A stretch of 64,000 nucleotides of DNA, from the NCBI RefSeq assembly GCF_004571175.1, contig NZ_CP038273.1, forward strand, positions 992,001 to 1,056,000, written 5' to 3'. Below, in pieces: positions 35,624 to 45,157 of the stretch (position 1 is the stretch's first letter; every line of letters starts with the position of its first letter). Below the pieces are notes generated by a model that was not told the DNA's origin, made no database searches, and was given only the letters and a program-made list of their open reading frames with translations. Position numbers and translations under genes: made by a program. Source of the DNA: Legionella israelensis (GTDB lineage: Bacteria; Pseudomonadota; Gammaproteobacteria; Legionellales; Legionellaceae).

Positions 35624-37207
35624 TCAGAGTACATTCTTCTTAGAGAGAGAAGTCTTTTCTGGAGTATATTGTTCTTTTCTTTTTTCCAGGCCTTGTTTCA
35701 ATGCATTAAGTCCATCCTTTAAGGGTTGCATCGTTTCATTTTCCGGGTTTTCTAAAAAATCTAACGCTTTATTACAAAGCACCATACTTTCGTTTAAATA
35801 ATTTTCAGATTCCAGGTATTCTTTCTGATTCCAATATATTCTGGCAAGATTCGAGCAAATTCTGCTCTCTAAATTATAAAGTTTAGCTATTTCTTCTGGC
35901 CCACTGCCGGGATTTTCCTCCAGAACCTTACAGGCACTAAGAGCCTCCTTATATATATGACGGGCTTTTTCATAATTTTTTGCCAGAAAAATGCTGTCAG
36001 CTAATTCTTTTAATACACTGATTTGAAGTAATAATCCTTTTTTTATAGCTTCATCTTCTGGTAATTCTGCATGAGCTTCCAGGTATTTTTCCAATTTATC
36101 TTTTTGGATTTTTATATTGGATAACCTGTTCTTTCGAGCTTGATAATAATCCTTCACCTCTTTTATATGATCATCGATACATTGTCCTGTAGGACGGAAT
36201 TCGGTTACAGTAAAATAAAAAATATCTGATTGAATGTGGTATTTATCATGAGTATAACTAATCGCCTTGACCAGCCCATTAGCACAAATTATACCGTTGG
36301 ATATACCGGTTCCTTTACGATATTCTGCACTCATCATTGCATCACCACAAACCGCAATGGGGAAAGGATAAGGACTTGATACACAAAGAGGATTTTCCAC
36401 CCAATGTGGATCCACACTGAAGGGGCGAAACTTCAAAGGGGAGTCTGACTCTATTTCAAAATCAATTTTCTTTCCTGTTTTTAATTCAAGCATGGTAGAT
36501 AACCATTCTTTTTGTATTGACTCAGGTGCCCGAGCTAACTCATCAGGCATTTCAAAATAACAGCTAAAACGAGTTTTTTTTCCAATGAAATCCCAGCGTC
36601 TCATATCCCAGTGAGGCATATCATTCTGAGTCCAGCCTTGAGCACGTAATTTCTCAAACTGCTGGACTTCGTTGACTCTGGAGCTACTGGACGTGCTAAG
36701 TAATTCAGCATCTTCAGGGCTCATGGTAATGAAAGCAATAAAATTAGTCTTTACCGGATTATCAGCAATTTGAGAAACAGTAAAAATATTTTCATGTTCT
36801 TCGTTTACATACTTAACGACTTGTCGGCTTTCTCCCGAGCAATCAATGAGTAGCTCACATTGTATAGGTTCAATATCCTCTTCTACTTCAATGAAATTTC
36901 CTTCAATCCCCTTAAAATGTGAGAAAGTAAATTTTACGCCTAATTCTTTTGCTTTTTTATACAAAATTTTCTGAATATCACTGATGTAATAGGTCTCAGG
37001 GTATGAACCGGCAAGTGGAATATCCACGTCAATACCAATGCGTTTAAGTTGCCTGGCAATTATTTCTCCCGCCCCGATTGCAACAACACCAGGTCGAGAA
37101 AAATTATTTGCATACTTATCAACTATCTGTACAGGTAGCCCTCTTTCAGCTAAACAAATAGCCGTGTATAAACCAACAGGACCTGCACCAACAATAACAA
37201 TCGGCAT
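35624..37207 (-). CDS. FAD-dependent monooxygenase-like protein with a C-terminal helical repeat region
   Basis: A 527-residue protein. An N-terminal dinucleotide-binding fold with IVGAGPVGLYTAICLAERG and a GDAMMSAEYRKGTG segment (the GD motif of aromatic-hydroxylase-type flavoproteins) place the first 350 residues in the FAD monooxygenase group. The last 170 residues are helical, with TPR-like spacing (AKNYEKARHIYKEALSACKV, then LARIYWNQKEYLESENYL). The combination is unusual for a metabolic enzyme and suggests protein binding. It could be an effector acting on a host target, which is inference. Confidence 0.75.
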   Translation of the reverse strand: MPIVIVGAGPVGLYTAICLAERGLPVQIVDKYANNFSRPGVVAIGAGEIIARQLKRIGIDVDIPLAGSYPETYYISDIQKILYKKAKELGVKFTFSHFKGIEGNFIEVEEDIEPIQCELLIDCSGESRQVVKYVNEEHENIFTVSQIADNPVKTNFIAFITMSPEDAELLSTSSSSRVNEVQQFEKLRAQGWTQNDMPHWDMRRWDFIGKKTRFSCYFEMPDELARAPESIQKEWLSTMLELKTGKKIDFEIESDSPLKFRPFSVDPHWVENPLCVSSPYPFPIAVCGDAMMSAEYRKGTGISNGIICANGLVKAISYTHDKYHIQSDIFYFTVTEFRPTGQCIDDHIKEVKDYYQARKNRLSNIKIQKDKLEKYLEAHAELPEDEAIKKGLLLQISVLKELADSIFLAKNYEKARHIYKEALSACKVLEENPGSGPEEIAKLYNLESRICSNLARIYWNQKEYLESENYLNESMVLCNKALDFLENPENETMQPLKDGLNALKQGLEKRKEQYTPEKTSLSKKNVL

Positions 37208-37349
37208 ACAATTTATTTTTTAGTCAAATTATTTAAATTATATATATTTAGATATATAAATGCAAAATATGATCATTTTTCATTCTTATTGAAGGAGTCC
37301 CATATACTTACTATAATAGTGATAATGCCTCATTTATAAGGAACGAATC

Positions 37350-37661
37350 GTGTTTGAGCCATTTGAGCTTATTACTCCGGTTAATAAGAGTACTGTCTTA
37401 AAATTTGTTGATGCCAATGCTCCCTTTTACTCTAAATTTTGCCTGTATCATAATAGTGAGATTGTTTCAGACTGTAGCTTTAAGCCTGAAGAGAAAAAAC
37501 TGATTAAAGAAAATATGCAGGAATATACTTCTTTAATAGATGCCTTGAAAACACTTAATAGCAATGTAAAGAGCAAGTATCTAAGCGAATTTATAGCTCT
37601 TGTCGAAAAATACAAAGGAAAAAGCCATCAAAGCTCCGCGGAAGGAGGCCTTCGCATTTAG
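37350..37661 (+). CDS. small hypothetical protein
   Basis: A 103-residue protein starting with GTG, preceded by AAGGA at 8 bases. Soluble, mostly helical in the second half (KKLIKENMQEYTSLIDALKTL), with no known motif. It is convergent with, and overlaps by 4 bases, the effector-like gene on the other strand. Confidence 0.6.
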   Translation: MFEPFELITPVNKSTVLKFVDANAPFYSKFCLYHNSEIVSDCSFKPEEKKLIKENMQEYTSLIDALKTLNSNVKSKYLSEFIALVEKYKGKSHQSSAEGGLRI

Positions 37662-39400
37662 GAGTGCTGCAATGACGTTGTGGTTGTCTTGATCTTACTG
37701 GAATCAATGCATTTCTGGAAAAACAATATTTTATCCTCGATAGGTAATGGGCTTTGATCTTCTCTATCTTTTGTAAAGATCGGTGTATCAGAACTTGTAT
37801 CTTCTTCTTTCAAAGCTTCCTCGCTGACAAAATCTGCAGAAATTAATAGATTTTCCCATTTTTTCTCCCCCAACAATTTTCTGCCCATTTTATCGACAAA
37901 AGTATTATCAATGATTTGAATCGGTCTGGTTTCTTTAGAGAACACCTTTGCATAAGCCATGGCTGCAAAAATTACTTCTGTCAAGGAATGGCCGCTACAT
38001 AGAACCAGATTGGCCACCATTGCTTTAAACATTTCCTCCTTGTTTAAATCAAATATTTCTGCATAAGTTAATACCACATCCGTATGGCCGGAAACGCCGG
38101 CAACCATTGGCACGGTACTCATTAACGATCGGGTCAAATCACCACCATACATGGGATTTAATATCCATTCGGTTTTACCACTAATCCACTTTCTTTTCCC
38201 ATCAAATACCTTATCAAATAACCTTTGTTCATAAGGATCAATGCCAACGACTTCCGTATATTCTTCAGTTTCTCTTGCTTCTTCGTCTGCATCATATTTT
38301 ACTTTTTGAATAAGCTTGAGATAGGGGACAATTAAAGCCAGCAATTCCTCACATTTTCTCGAGGATAAATAATCCTGATTAGTGGGTAGTGCTCGGAGAA
38401 TGTTTTTATCATTGGCAAACATTTTTCGGATTTGTTGCAGCAGTTGTTGATAGGAAGGATTATCTGCAATTTTACACGTTAAATGATTACTTTCTATTAC
38501 CTCTTTCCTTAAGTCTTCCAATCCATTAACAATATTTTGAAGTTTTCTAATGGTTGGCTTGATTAAGAGCTTATCTTCTAAAGACCACTTCAGAACATTG
38601 GCTGGTGGTACAGTTAAAAACAGACCATGGGTTTCAAATTTACTATTGCCATACGAAAACCCAGGAACTTTGCGTCTATCACTTCGGGTCCGGTAATATT
38701 CGCACTTGGCAAATTCAATCAATGGCGCGAGCTTTGATAGGTCGACAATTTCACCTTCCGGGTCCTTGTGCTTTATAAACTCACAGAAGGCTTTCGAACG
38801 TTTAAAATCATTATAATTTTCACTAAAAATAAATTTGTCAAAATAATAATTTGCATCACTAGCCAAATATAAAATAACCCTTTCATTGGTGCAATCATGC
38901 AAAGCCTGATAGGCGTCTTCTCCTAAAATTGCACCTTGGAAATGGGGGTTAAACATGTGTATTAAAGAGGTGTCACTGTAAATTTCCTGAATAAAAGTTT
39001 TAAAATCTTCTGAAATTTTGCTGTCTTTTCCTGGAATGGTTTTCAGTCCATATTCCAATGAAAATTGATGAATTAATTTCCAGAAACCTAATATTTTATC
39101 TCTAAGCTCAAGGTGGATGCTTGAGGATTTCAATTCTTTTTGAAGGTTTTGTGCGATTAATTTCTCTTTTTTGTGCATTCTTTGCATAAACGCACTTTCG
39201 TATTGGATTTTCAAGGCTTCCAGTGGCGTTAAGCCATGATTTTGAAGTCCATGTTGCTGCGCCAAACGACTACTGAAAACAAAAGGGTTGACGACATTTA
39301 ATCCTTTTAATATCCCAGTTTTATTAAACAAATCTTTTGAGTTTTGAGTCATAGACGTGACTTTATCTACGCCGAGAAATTTTTTTGCATATCCTCTCAT
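37658..39400 (-). CDS. effector-like protein, paralogue of the product at 40343-42406
   Basis: A 580-residue protein of unknown domain. It aligns along its whole length with the 687-residue product of the next minus-strand gene: shared blocks include TGILKGL, FWKLIHQF, FQGAILGEDAYQALHDC, THGLFLTVPPANVLK, VGIDPYEQRLFD and PMVAGVSGHTDVVL. The most conserved stretch (about 430-500) holds GHTDVVLTYAEIFDLNK and LCSGHSLTEV, whose His and acidic residues could be catalytic or metal-binding. No membrane segments. Lineage-specific duplicated proteins of this type in Legionella are often Dot/Icm substrates. Confidence 0.75.
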   Translation of the reverse strand: MRGYAKKFLGVDKVTSMTQNSKDLFNKTGILKGLNVVNPFVFSSRLAQQHGLQNHGLTPLEALKIQYESAFMQRMHKKEKLIAQNLQKELKSSSIHLELRDKILGFWKLIHQFSLEYGLKTIPGKDSKISEDFKTFIQEIYSDTSLIHMFNPHFQGAILGEDAYQALHDCTNERVILYLASDANYYFDKFIFSENYNDFKRSKAFCEFIKHKDPEGEIVDLSKLAPLIEFAKCEYYRTRSDRRKVPGFSYGNSKFETHGLFLTVPPANVLKWSLEDKLLIKPTIRKLQNIVNGLEDLRKEVIESNHLTCKIADNPSYQQLLQQIRKMFANDKNILRALPTNQDYLSSRKCEELLALIVPYLKLIQKVKYDADEEARETEEYTEVVGIDPYEQRLFDKVFDGKRKWISGKTEWILNPMYGGDLTRSLMSTVPMVAGVSGHTDVVLTYAEIFDLNKEEMFKAMVANLVLCSGHSLTEVIFAAMAYAKVFSKETRPIQIIDNTFVDKMGRKLLGEKKWENLLISADFVSEEALKEEDTSSDTPIFTKDREDQSPLPIEDKILFFQKCIDSSKIKTTTTSLQHS

Positions 39401-39515
39401 AACATTTATGAAATATATATAATTTGTGCATATTATATATATTTAAGACATGGGTGTAAAATTGAATGTTTATAACTTTTTCCGGAATTTTAGTTTTTAA
39501 AATTACAGGGTCTTA

Positions 39516-40113
39516 GGTTCTGTCGACATTCATAATTGCGTATAATCTGCTATTGAAATGACATGGTTGTTTTTGAGTGGATTTTTTATGCTTACAGATG
39601 ATGAATGGAACAAGATTAAAGATTGCTTACCAGGGAAATCAGGGGATCCTGGTCGGAGAGGAACAGATAATCGGCTTTTTATAGAAGGCATAATGTGGAT
39701 GGCTCGGAATGGTGCCAAATGGAGGTCATTGCCCAAAGAGTATGGTAAGTGGTCTACAGTCCATAAACGATTTATGCGTTGGTCCAAGAAAGGAATCTGG
39801 CAAATGATATTTAATACATTGGCGGTCGACGCTGATACGGAGTGGCTGATGATAGACTCAACGATCATTTGTGCCCATCAACATGCTGCCGGAGCAAAAG
39901 GGGGCAAGAAAAACAGGCGTTAGGCCGCTCCAGAGATGGTTTTTCTACCAAAATACACGCATTGTGTGATGCACTTGGTAACCCACTTAAATTCATTCTT
40001 ACTCCGGGACAGACTTCAGTGGCAACACGATATGACAAACTTGCTTAATCTTTTTTATCGTTCGTATACATCGCTGCCACCGCTCTTTGGTTAAAATAAA
40101 TGTCGACAGAACC
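39516..40113 (+). mobile_element. IS5-type element, internally deleted (598 bp)
   Basis: Inverted tips GGTTCTGTCGACATT at 39516 and its complement ending at 40113, flanked by TA on both sides, as expected for this IS group. Full-length relatives are about 850-900 bp; here the central catalytic part is missing. It lies between the two paralogous effector-like genes. Confidence 0.8.
39588..40099 (+). pseudogene. IS5-type transposase, frameshifted and internally deleted
   Basis: The first frame from 39588 encodes an IS5/IS1031-type N-terminus (MLTDDEWNKIKDCLPG, then WMARNGAKWRSLP and a catalytic MIDSTI) and stops at 39923. The normal continuation (QALGRSRDGFSTKIHALCDA) is in the next frame, as in members that use a programmed frameshift. 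The text then jumps from FILTPGQTS directly to RYDKLA and, in another frame, FLSFVYIAATALWLK, the usual C-terminus. About 90-100 residues with the remaining catalytic acids are gone. Confidence 0.8.
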
Positions 40114-40276
40114 TAGGTTCCGTGAACAAAAATTTTCATAGCTGCAAATGCGGCTAATTGGTACCATTGAGTCTTTGAATTCGTTAAATAGAGCCAGCTA
40201 TTCGCCTCATTCAAAGACACAAGGGCACTCAACTATCTATATTTTTGCTTCGCGAAAAATTTGGTTCACAGAACTA
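40114..40276. repeat. 163-bp inverted-repeat element abutting the IS5-type remnant
   Basis: Tips TAGGTTCCGTGAACAAAAAT and the near-complement ending in TTCACAGAACTA. An inner imperfect inverted pair (AGTCTTTGAATTCG and CATTCAAAGAC) adds a cruciform-like core. It is non-coding. The outer tip GGTTCxGTGAAC is a palindrome-like motif distinct from the IS5-type tip it touches. Confidence 0.5.
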
Positions 40277-40342
40277 GGATGACGTAAATTAAATCGGAGA
40301 TTGCTGCTCAAACAATCCCCGCTTTAAGTGTTAAAATTCCCA

Positions 40343-42406
40343 CTATTTATGTAGTTTGGTTGAGGGAAGCTTCTCTTCCTCTTTTTCTTTTTTAGTGAGG
40401 TTTTCAAACATACCTACTTTGCTTAATACCCCAGCGCTTTTGCTGATTTCTTGTAGTTCGCGTTGAATCACTTCATCGTTTTTTGATTTTTTCGTTTCAG
40501 TGCGTGGTGATTTAAATTTTTCCTTTTTTTCCGTATATGTACCATCTTCAAGCTCTGATACTTCTCGTTTTCGTTCTTCTCTAAGTTTTTCCAGATGCGT
40601 AGTGCTTATATTAAAGCGCTCGGGGTTAATGATAAATTCCTTTTTCCATTCTTTAATTCTCTCCGAGGCATGGTCAAATATTATTTGCCGTGCCTCATCC
40701 ACCAGTGTATAGAATTCCGTTGTATCTTCCACTGGGTTACCGTAAGGCAAGTCAGCTCTTTTTAACAACTCTTGCCATTTTTCCTTACCAAAAAATATTT
40801 CACCCATAGTGTCTACGAAATCCTCATCGATTTTTCGAATATCTTTCATTTCTTCTGGGAAAACATTACTATACGACATGGAACCAAAAACAACTTCTGT
40901 CAGTGAGTGGCCGTCGCATAGGATTAAATTGGCTACCATCGCTTTGAATATGTCTTTTTTATTCAAATCGAACAGCTCTCCGTATATCAATGATACATCA
41001 ACGTGCCCTGACATTCCTGAAACCATCGGCACCGTAATCATCGCTTGTTTGCTTAATGCTCCCCCGTACATTGAATTCAGTACCCAAGCAGTTTTTCCAC
41101 TTATCCAGGTTCGGTCGCCATCAAATTTTTCGTCAAATAAACGTTGTTCATAATCATCAATGGGTACAACCTCCGTATAATAGGTACTGGACTCGGCTTC
41201 ATCATGTGCTTTTTCCTTAATTTTTATAATGATATCCAAATAAGGACGAATAGCTCCTAAATATTCGGCGCATTGTCTTGAAGAAAGACTATCATGCATA
41301 GGACTCAGATTGCGGATATTTCTACTATCCTTAAACATAAACTCAATATCTTCTATGAGTTTGGCGTATTTCGGATTTTCTGAGATTTTACAGTCCAGAG
41401 GGCTTTTATGTTTCACTTCCTCCATGATGTCTTTTAAACGTGTTTCCAAATCCTCAAGGCGTTTAATCGTAGCGTCTAAATTGAGTTTGCCTTCGAGGGT
41501 TTTCTTCAAAATATTGGCCGGTGGCACCGTACAAAACAGTCCATGCGATTCATACTTTTTATAGCCCACGGAAATACCAGGAAGTTTTTTCTTGCCAAAT
41601 TCTCGTGTTCGGATATGCTCTGCTTCGGCAAATTCAACCAAGGCTTCTAGTTTTTCCGCGTTGATAGTTTCCCCGTTGGGATCATGTTCTTTGACATATT
41701 CAACAAAGGCTTTGGCACGTTTAAAGTTATCATAGCCCTCTTTGTCTTCATGCCCAAAGAGAAACAAATCAAAATAATGTTCCGTATCATTGGCCAAAAA
41801 CTGAATCACGCGCTCATTATCGCAGTCCTGAAAGGCACTATACACATCAGCTGCAAGAATGGCCCCCTGATATTTGGGATTGAATACCACTTCATCGCTA
41901 TAAACGTCTGTGATAAATTGTTCAAAATCGCTGGATATTTTGACATCTCTACCCGGAATATTCTCAATGCCTTGCTCTTTCGCAAAGGCATAAATTAACT
42001 TCCAGAAGTTAAAAGTTTTATTTCTGAGTTGGATATGTAAGTCGCTATCCTTCTCATAGCTTGACCGATTCGGGCGAAGTTCTTTTTGCAATTCTTGGGC
42101 AATTAATTTTTCTTTTTGGTGTCTTATCTTCATAGCATCACTGAAATATTGCATTTTAAGAGCAAAAAAAGGGTCAATGATCTTATGATCTTTTCTATGT
42201 TTCCTGGCTAAATGGTTGCTGTAAATATGAGGGTCCTTAATATCTAAACCCTTTAATATTCCTGTTTTTTCATACAATTTTATAGAATCTTCCGTTTGAT
42301 GTACCATACTGTCATCTACACCAAAAAATTCGAATTTTTGGGATTTTCTTAATTTATCTCTTGATTCCTCAAGGTGCTCTCTTACTTCGCTTTCTTTAGT
42401 GCTCAT
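40343..42406 (-). CDS. effector-like protein, longer paralogue of the product at 37658-39400
   Basis: A 687-residue protein sharing the full core of the 580-residue paralogue (TGILKGLDI, FWKLIYAFAKEQGI, HGLFCTVPPANILK, WISGKTAWVLNSMYGG, PMVSGMSGHVDVSL, LCDGHSLTEVVF). It carries an extra C-terminal tail of about 120 residues that is Lys/Glu-rich and coiled-coil-like, ending KLPSTKLHK. A basic tail of this kind could be a translocation signal or a partner-binding region. No family name recognised. An IS remnant and a repeat now separate the duplicates. Confidence 0.78.
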   Translation of the reverse strand: MSTKESEVREHLEESRDKLRKSQKFEFFGVDDSMVHQTEDSIKLYEKTGILKGLDIKDPHIYSNHLARKHRKDHKIIDPFFALKMQYFSDAMKIRHQKEKLIAQELQKELRPNRSSYEKDSDLHIQLRNKTFNFWKLIYAFAKEQGIENIPGRDVKISSDFEQFITDVYSDEVVFNPKYQGAILAADVYSAFQDCDNERVIQFLANDTEHYFDLFLFGHEDKEGYDNFKRAKAFVEYVKEHDPNGETINAEKLEALVEFAEAEHIRTREFGKKKLPGISVGYKKYESHGLFCTVPPANILKKTLEGKLNLDATIKRLEDLETRLKDIMEEVKHKSPLDCKISENPKYAKLIEDIEFMFKDSRNIRNLSPMHDSLSSRQCAEYLGAIRPYLDIIIKIKEKAHDEAESSTYYTEVVPIDDYEQRLFDEKFDGDRTWISGKTAWVLNSMYGGALSKQAMITVPMVSGMSGHVDVSLIYGELFDLNKKDIFKAMVANLILCDGHSLTEVVFGSMSYSNVFPEEMKDIRKIDEDFVDTMGEIFFGKEKWQELLKRADLPYGNPVEDTTEFYTLVDEARQIIFDHASERIKEWKKEFIINPERFNISTTHLEKLREERKREVSELEDGTYTEKKEKFKSPRTETKKSKNDEVIQRELQEISKSAGVLSKVGMFENLTKKEKEEEKLPSTKLHK

Positions 42407-42631
42407 AATCGTATTTTATTTAAATGGACATATTAATAAGTATACTTATTGATTATTATGCAAACATTATGTGTTTATTAAGAAAATATTAACTGATATT
42501 TAGGCTTGATCTTTGATTTTACGTAGCGAAAATGTAGAGTGTGTTGACAATTGTGCCCCACGCCGATTGCGCTTCAATCAAAGAAAAATATGCGATGACA
42601 TGTCTTACAGGTAATTAAATACACTTCGTAC

Positions 42632-42734
42632 GGGCAAAATCATATCATCCAAATAAAACCAAATTGCCGTCATTTCGAACGAAGTGAAATAAAGACATCT
42701 TATTGTTTGTGTTTTAATTGGTATGATTTTGTCC
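42632..42734. repeat. imperfect inverted-repeat element (about 103 bp)
   Basis: GGGCAAAATCATATCA on the left and TGGTATGATTTTGTCC on the right are near-complements. The centre holds a REP-like GTCATTTCGAACGAAGTGA. It lies in the 42407-42832 gap between divergent genes; the rest of that gap is AT-rich and probably holds both promoters. Confidence 0.45.
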
Positions 42735-42832
42735 TGAACTATCATATACCTTTTTTTGCATAAAATTTAAATTATGGTATATTTGAATTAATAATAGTCA
42801 AGGCAGCTTTGATCTATAGGATGTTATAAGAT

Positions 42833-45082
42833 ATGGGAAAATCTGAAGGGCATAGAAAGCAAACGATAAAATCAGCACAAAAATTTCATTTTTTTACACA
42901 CTCCCCGACTGACTTTCTCCCAGATTTAAGGCGACTGTTGGATGATAATGAGAGAAATTATCCTTCCGTGATCGAAACATTATTCAATAAAAACGATTTG
43001 CAAGCCCAACATTTTCAGCGCCAACTTCTAGAACATTGGGCAAGAATGCCAGCTATAGACGTTCAAAGCAGCGTCCCTTTCGAGATAACAACTTTGCGTA
43101 GCAAGCTTAGAAGCAGCGCGAATATTAATGATATCCATTTTATGATCAATGGATTGATGGTCCTGATGAAATTAAACGGGTATGAAGACATAAACTCTGC
43201 GTCCATTATCAAGTTAATCATCGAAAACCTTAAAACCAAAGAAGATCCTCACAGTCTTATCGATAGCTTGGAGCTAGCTGTTTGCCTGCTTGAAACCATC
43301 AATGCCAAAAGCCTGGATTCCATTGCTGTGGAAGTCAGCAATTTATTGGTGCATGATGATTCACTTGTGCGACAAAAAGCAAAAGGATTGCTTAAAAGTT
43401 TGCTTACAAATGAAAGTATTGTGCACAAACTCTCCGAAGATACAAAAAAACGTTTGCTTGCAATGATACCTGATAATCTGGACCCGCGGGATGGTAAAAA
43501 AATTCTTAAGCTAAGTTATCTTGTTCATTGTCTGGCTCCTTTTATGAAAGACGATGAGAAGTATTCTTTGATCCAACTGTTATTAACGGAAGCTATTCCA
43601 AAGATTCGTAGTTCTGCAGCTAATGAGGCTTTGCGTCAACTAGCGCCCTTAATAAAAAACATGGATACTTCCTCTGAACTCAGGGAGGATATGCTGGCAT
43701 TATTGAGCGAACGCCTAAAGAGCCGCCCTTCCTCCAATAAAAAAACGGCAATGGAGTTATTAATAGAATTGTATCCAGATTGTGAAAAAACGGAAAAGAA
43801 TGGCATTAGCAAGGATATTCTTGCCGAACTTCAGGATCCCAATTTACAATTTTATACCAACCATCTGCAAATGTTTGGTCTACTTTTGACAAAAATGGAG
43901 GAGTCAGATAAAAAGAGTATATTAACTAACTCTCTGAATACGTTAAAACAAGTAGAGAGATCGAATCTAGCACAAGCCTGTGCGGCACTGAATGTTCTCA
44001 TAGAGATAGCTAAGACTGAACCCCATTTCTCTTTCCCCCAGGAGGTCTTGATAAATATTGAATATATACTTCAGTCTCCCGGTAATGAAAAACTCAAGAA
44101 ATCTTTAATATCAGGATTGACGTATGTTATGAATCATACGACAAAAGAAGAAAAAAATTCCTTCGCATACGCTCTTTATAATATCTTATCTGCAAAAGAA
44201 ACCTTATCCCCGGTCGACGTTGACTTACTTGTCCTTATTTTGTCATTTTCCGAAATGGATTTACAGGATACAATCGCACAATTTATGCTCGTAAATTTTG
44301 ACAGTTTAAACTTAGACGCCCGTGAAAAAGCGCTCAATGGCTTATCTCAATTTCAAAATAATCCCAGACTTCTTAAAAAGATTAGCATTGAGGATATCCT
44401 GTTTATTATTGAAAGAGAAGAAAAGCAAAGTATTCGGAATGCCGCAGGAAAAGTTTTAAATTATGTCTTGACTTGTCAGGATGAAGATCGGGTGCTGGAG
44501 ATAATGAAAAAATATGTTCACGCTTTAAGTGATAAAAAAACAGACCACAGTAAGATATTAGAGATTATAAAATTTATTGCTCCATCATTACCTGCAAAAC
44601 TGAAAGCTGAGTTTATTAATCCCGTGTTAAAGAGTATTTCATCAGAAAATGACGCCATTGCCAAACAAGGACTTTTAGCTCTGACAAAACTATTGCCTGA
44701 TCGTGATAGTATTGAACCTGAAACTATTGCTCAAATTATGACTATTATCGATGGTATTATTAATGACAAACTACATTACTCGACTCGTCTTGCAGCCATA
44801 AAAACAATAGAGGCATTGGATGGTCGTTTAGGTAAAACTGAGCACTCGTACTTAAAAACATTGGTAACCACATTGTTAAACGATCCAAATCAGGAAGTTC
44901 GTAATAAAGCAAAGCTTTATTGTTCTAAGCTGGTACTTGAAGGCCGACCTGTATTGGTAAATGCACTAGACGATATCAATAGTGAAGATTCGATTGAGAA
45001 ATTACAAGTCTCATTGATGACGGATATGCAGCACCATGCCAGTCTGGAACTAGAATCCAGCTCAAGCCATATTCCAAATTAG
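42833..45082 (+). CDS. alpha-solenoid (HEAT/ARM-like repeat) protein
   Basis: A 749-residue, almost entirely helical protein. Repeating helix pairs with HEAT-like consensus are visible, for example LVRQKAKGLLKSLLTNESI, IRSSAANEALRQLAPLI, SIRNAAGKVLNYVLT and EVRNKAKLYCSKLV, spaced by about 35-45 residues from around residue 95 to 720. Such solenoids are protein-binding scaffolds. It has no signal peptide or membrane segment. Eukaryote-like repeat proteins are frequent among Legionella effectors, so host-protein binding is a fair inference, not shown. Confidence 0.75.
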   Translation: MGKSEGHRKQTIKSAQKFHFFTHSPTDFLPDLRRLLDDNERNYPSVIETLFNKNDLQAQHFQRQLLEHWARMPAIDVQSSVPFEITTLRSKLRSSANINDIHFMINGLMVLMKLNGYEDINSASIIKLIIENLKTKEDPHSLIDSLELAVCLLETINAKSLDSIAVEVSNLLVHDDSLVRQKAKGLLKSLLTNESIVHKLSEDTKKRLLAMIPDNLDPRDGKKILKLSYLVHCLAPFMKDDEKYSLIQLLLTEAIPKIRSSAANEALRQLAPLIKNMDTSSELREDMLALLSERLKSRPSSNKKTAMELLIELYPDCEKTEKNGISKDILAELQDPNLQFYTNHLQMFGLLLTKMEESDKKSILTNSLNTLKQVERSNLAQACAALNVLIEIAKTEPHFSFPQEVLINIEYILQSPGNEKLKKSLISGLTYVMNHTTKEEKNSFAYALYNILSAKETLSPVDVDLLVLILSFSEMDLQDTIAQFMLVNFDSLNLDAREKALNGLSQFQNNPRLLKKISIEDILFIIEREEKQSIRNAAGKVLNYVLTCQDEDRVLEIMKKYVHALSDKKTDHSKILEIIKFIAPSLPAKLKAEFINPVLKSISSENDAIAKQGLLALTKLLPDRDSIEPETIAQIMTIIDGIINDKLHYSTRLAAIKTIEALDGRLGKTEHSYLKTLVTTLLNDPNQEVRNKAKLYCSKLVLEGRPVLVNALDDINSEDSIEKLQVSLMTDMQHHASLELESSSSHIPN

Positions 45083-45157
45083 AGTGAAATTTTCTTGCAG
45101 GATGGACCAAATAGGCCTTTCCCGGGAAGAGCTGAGCACTAATGGTGAGAAGCCAGA

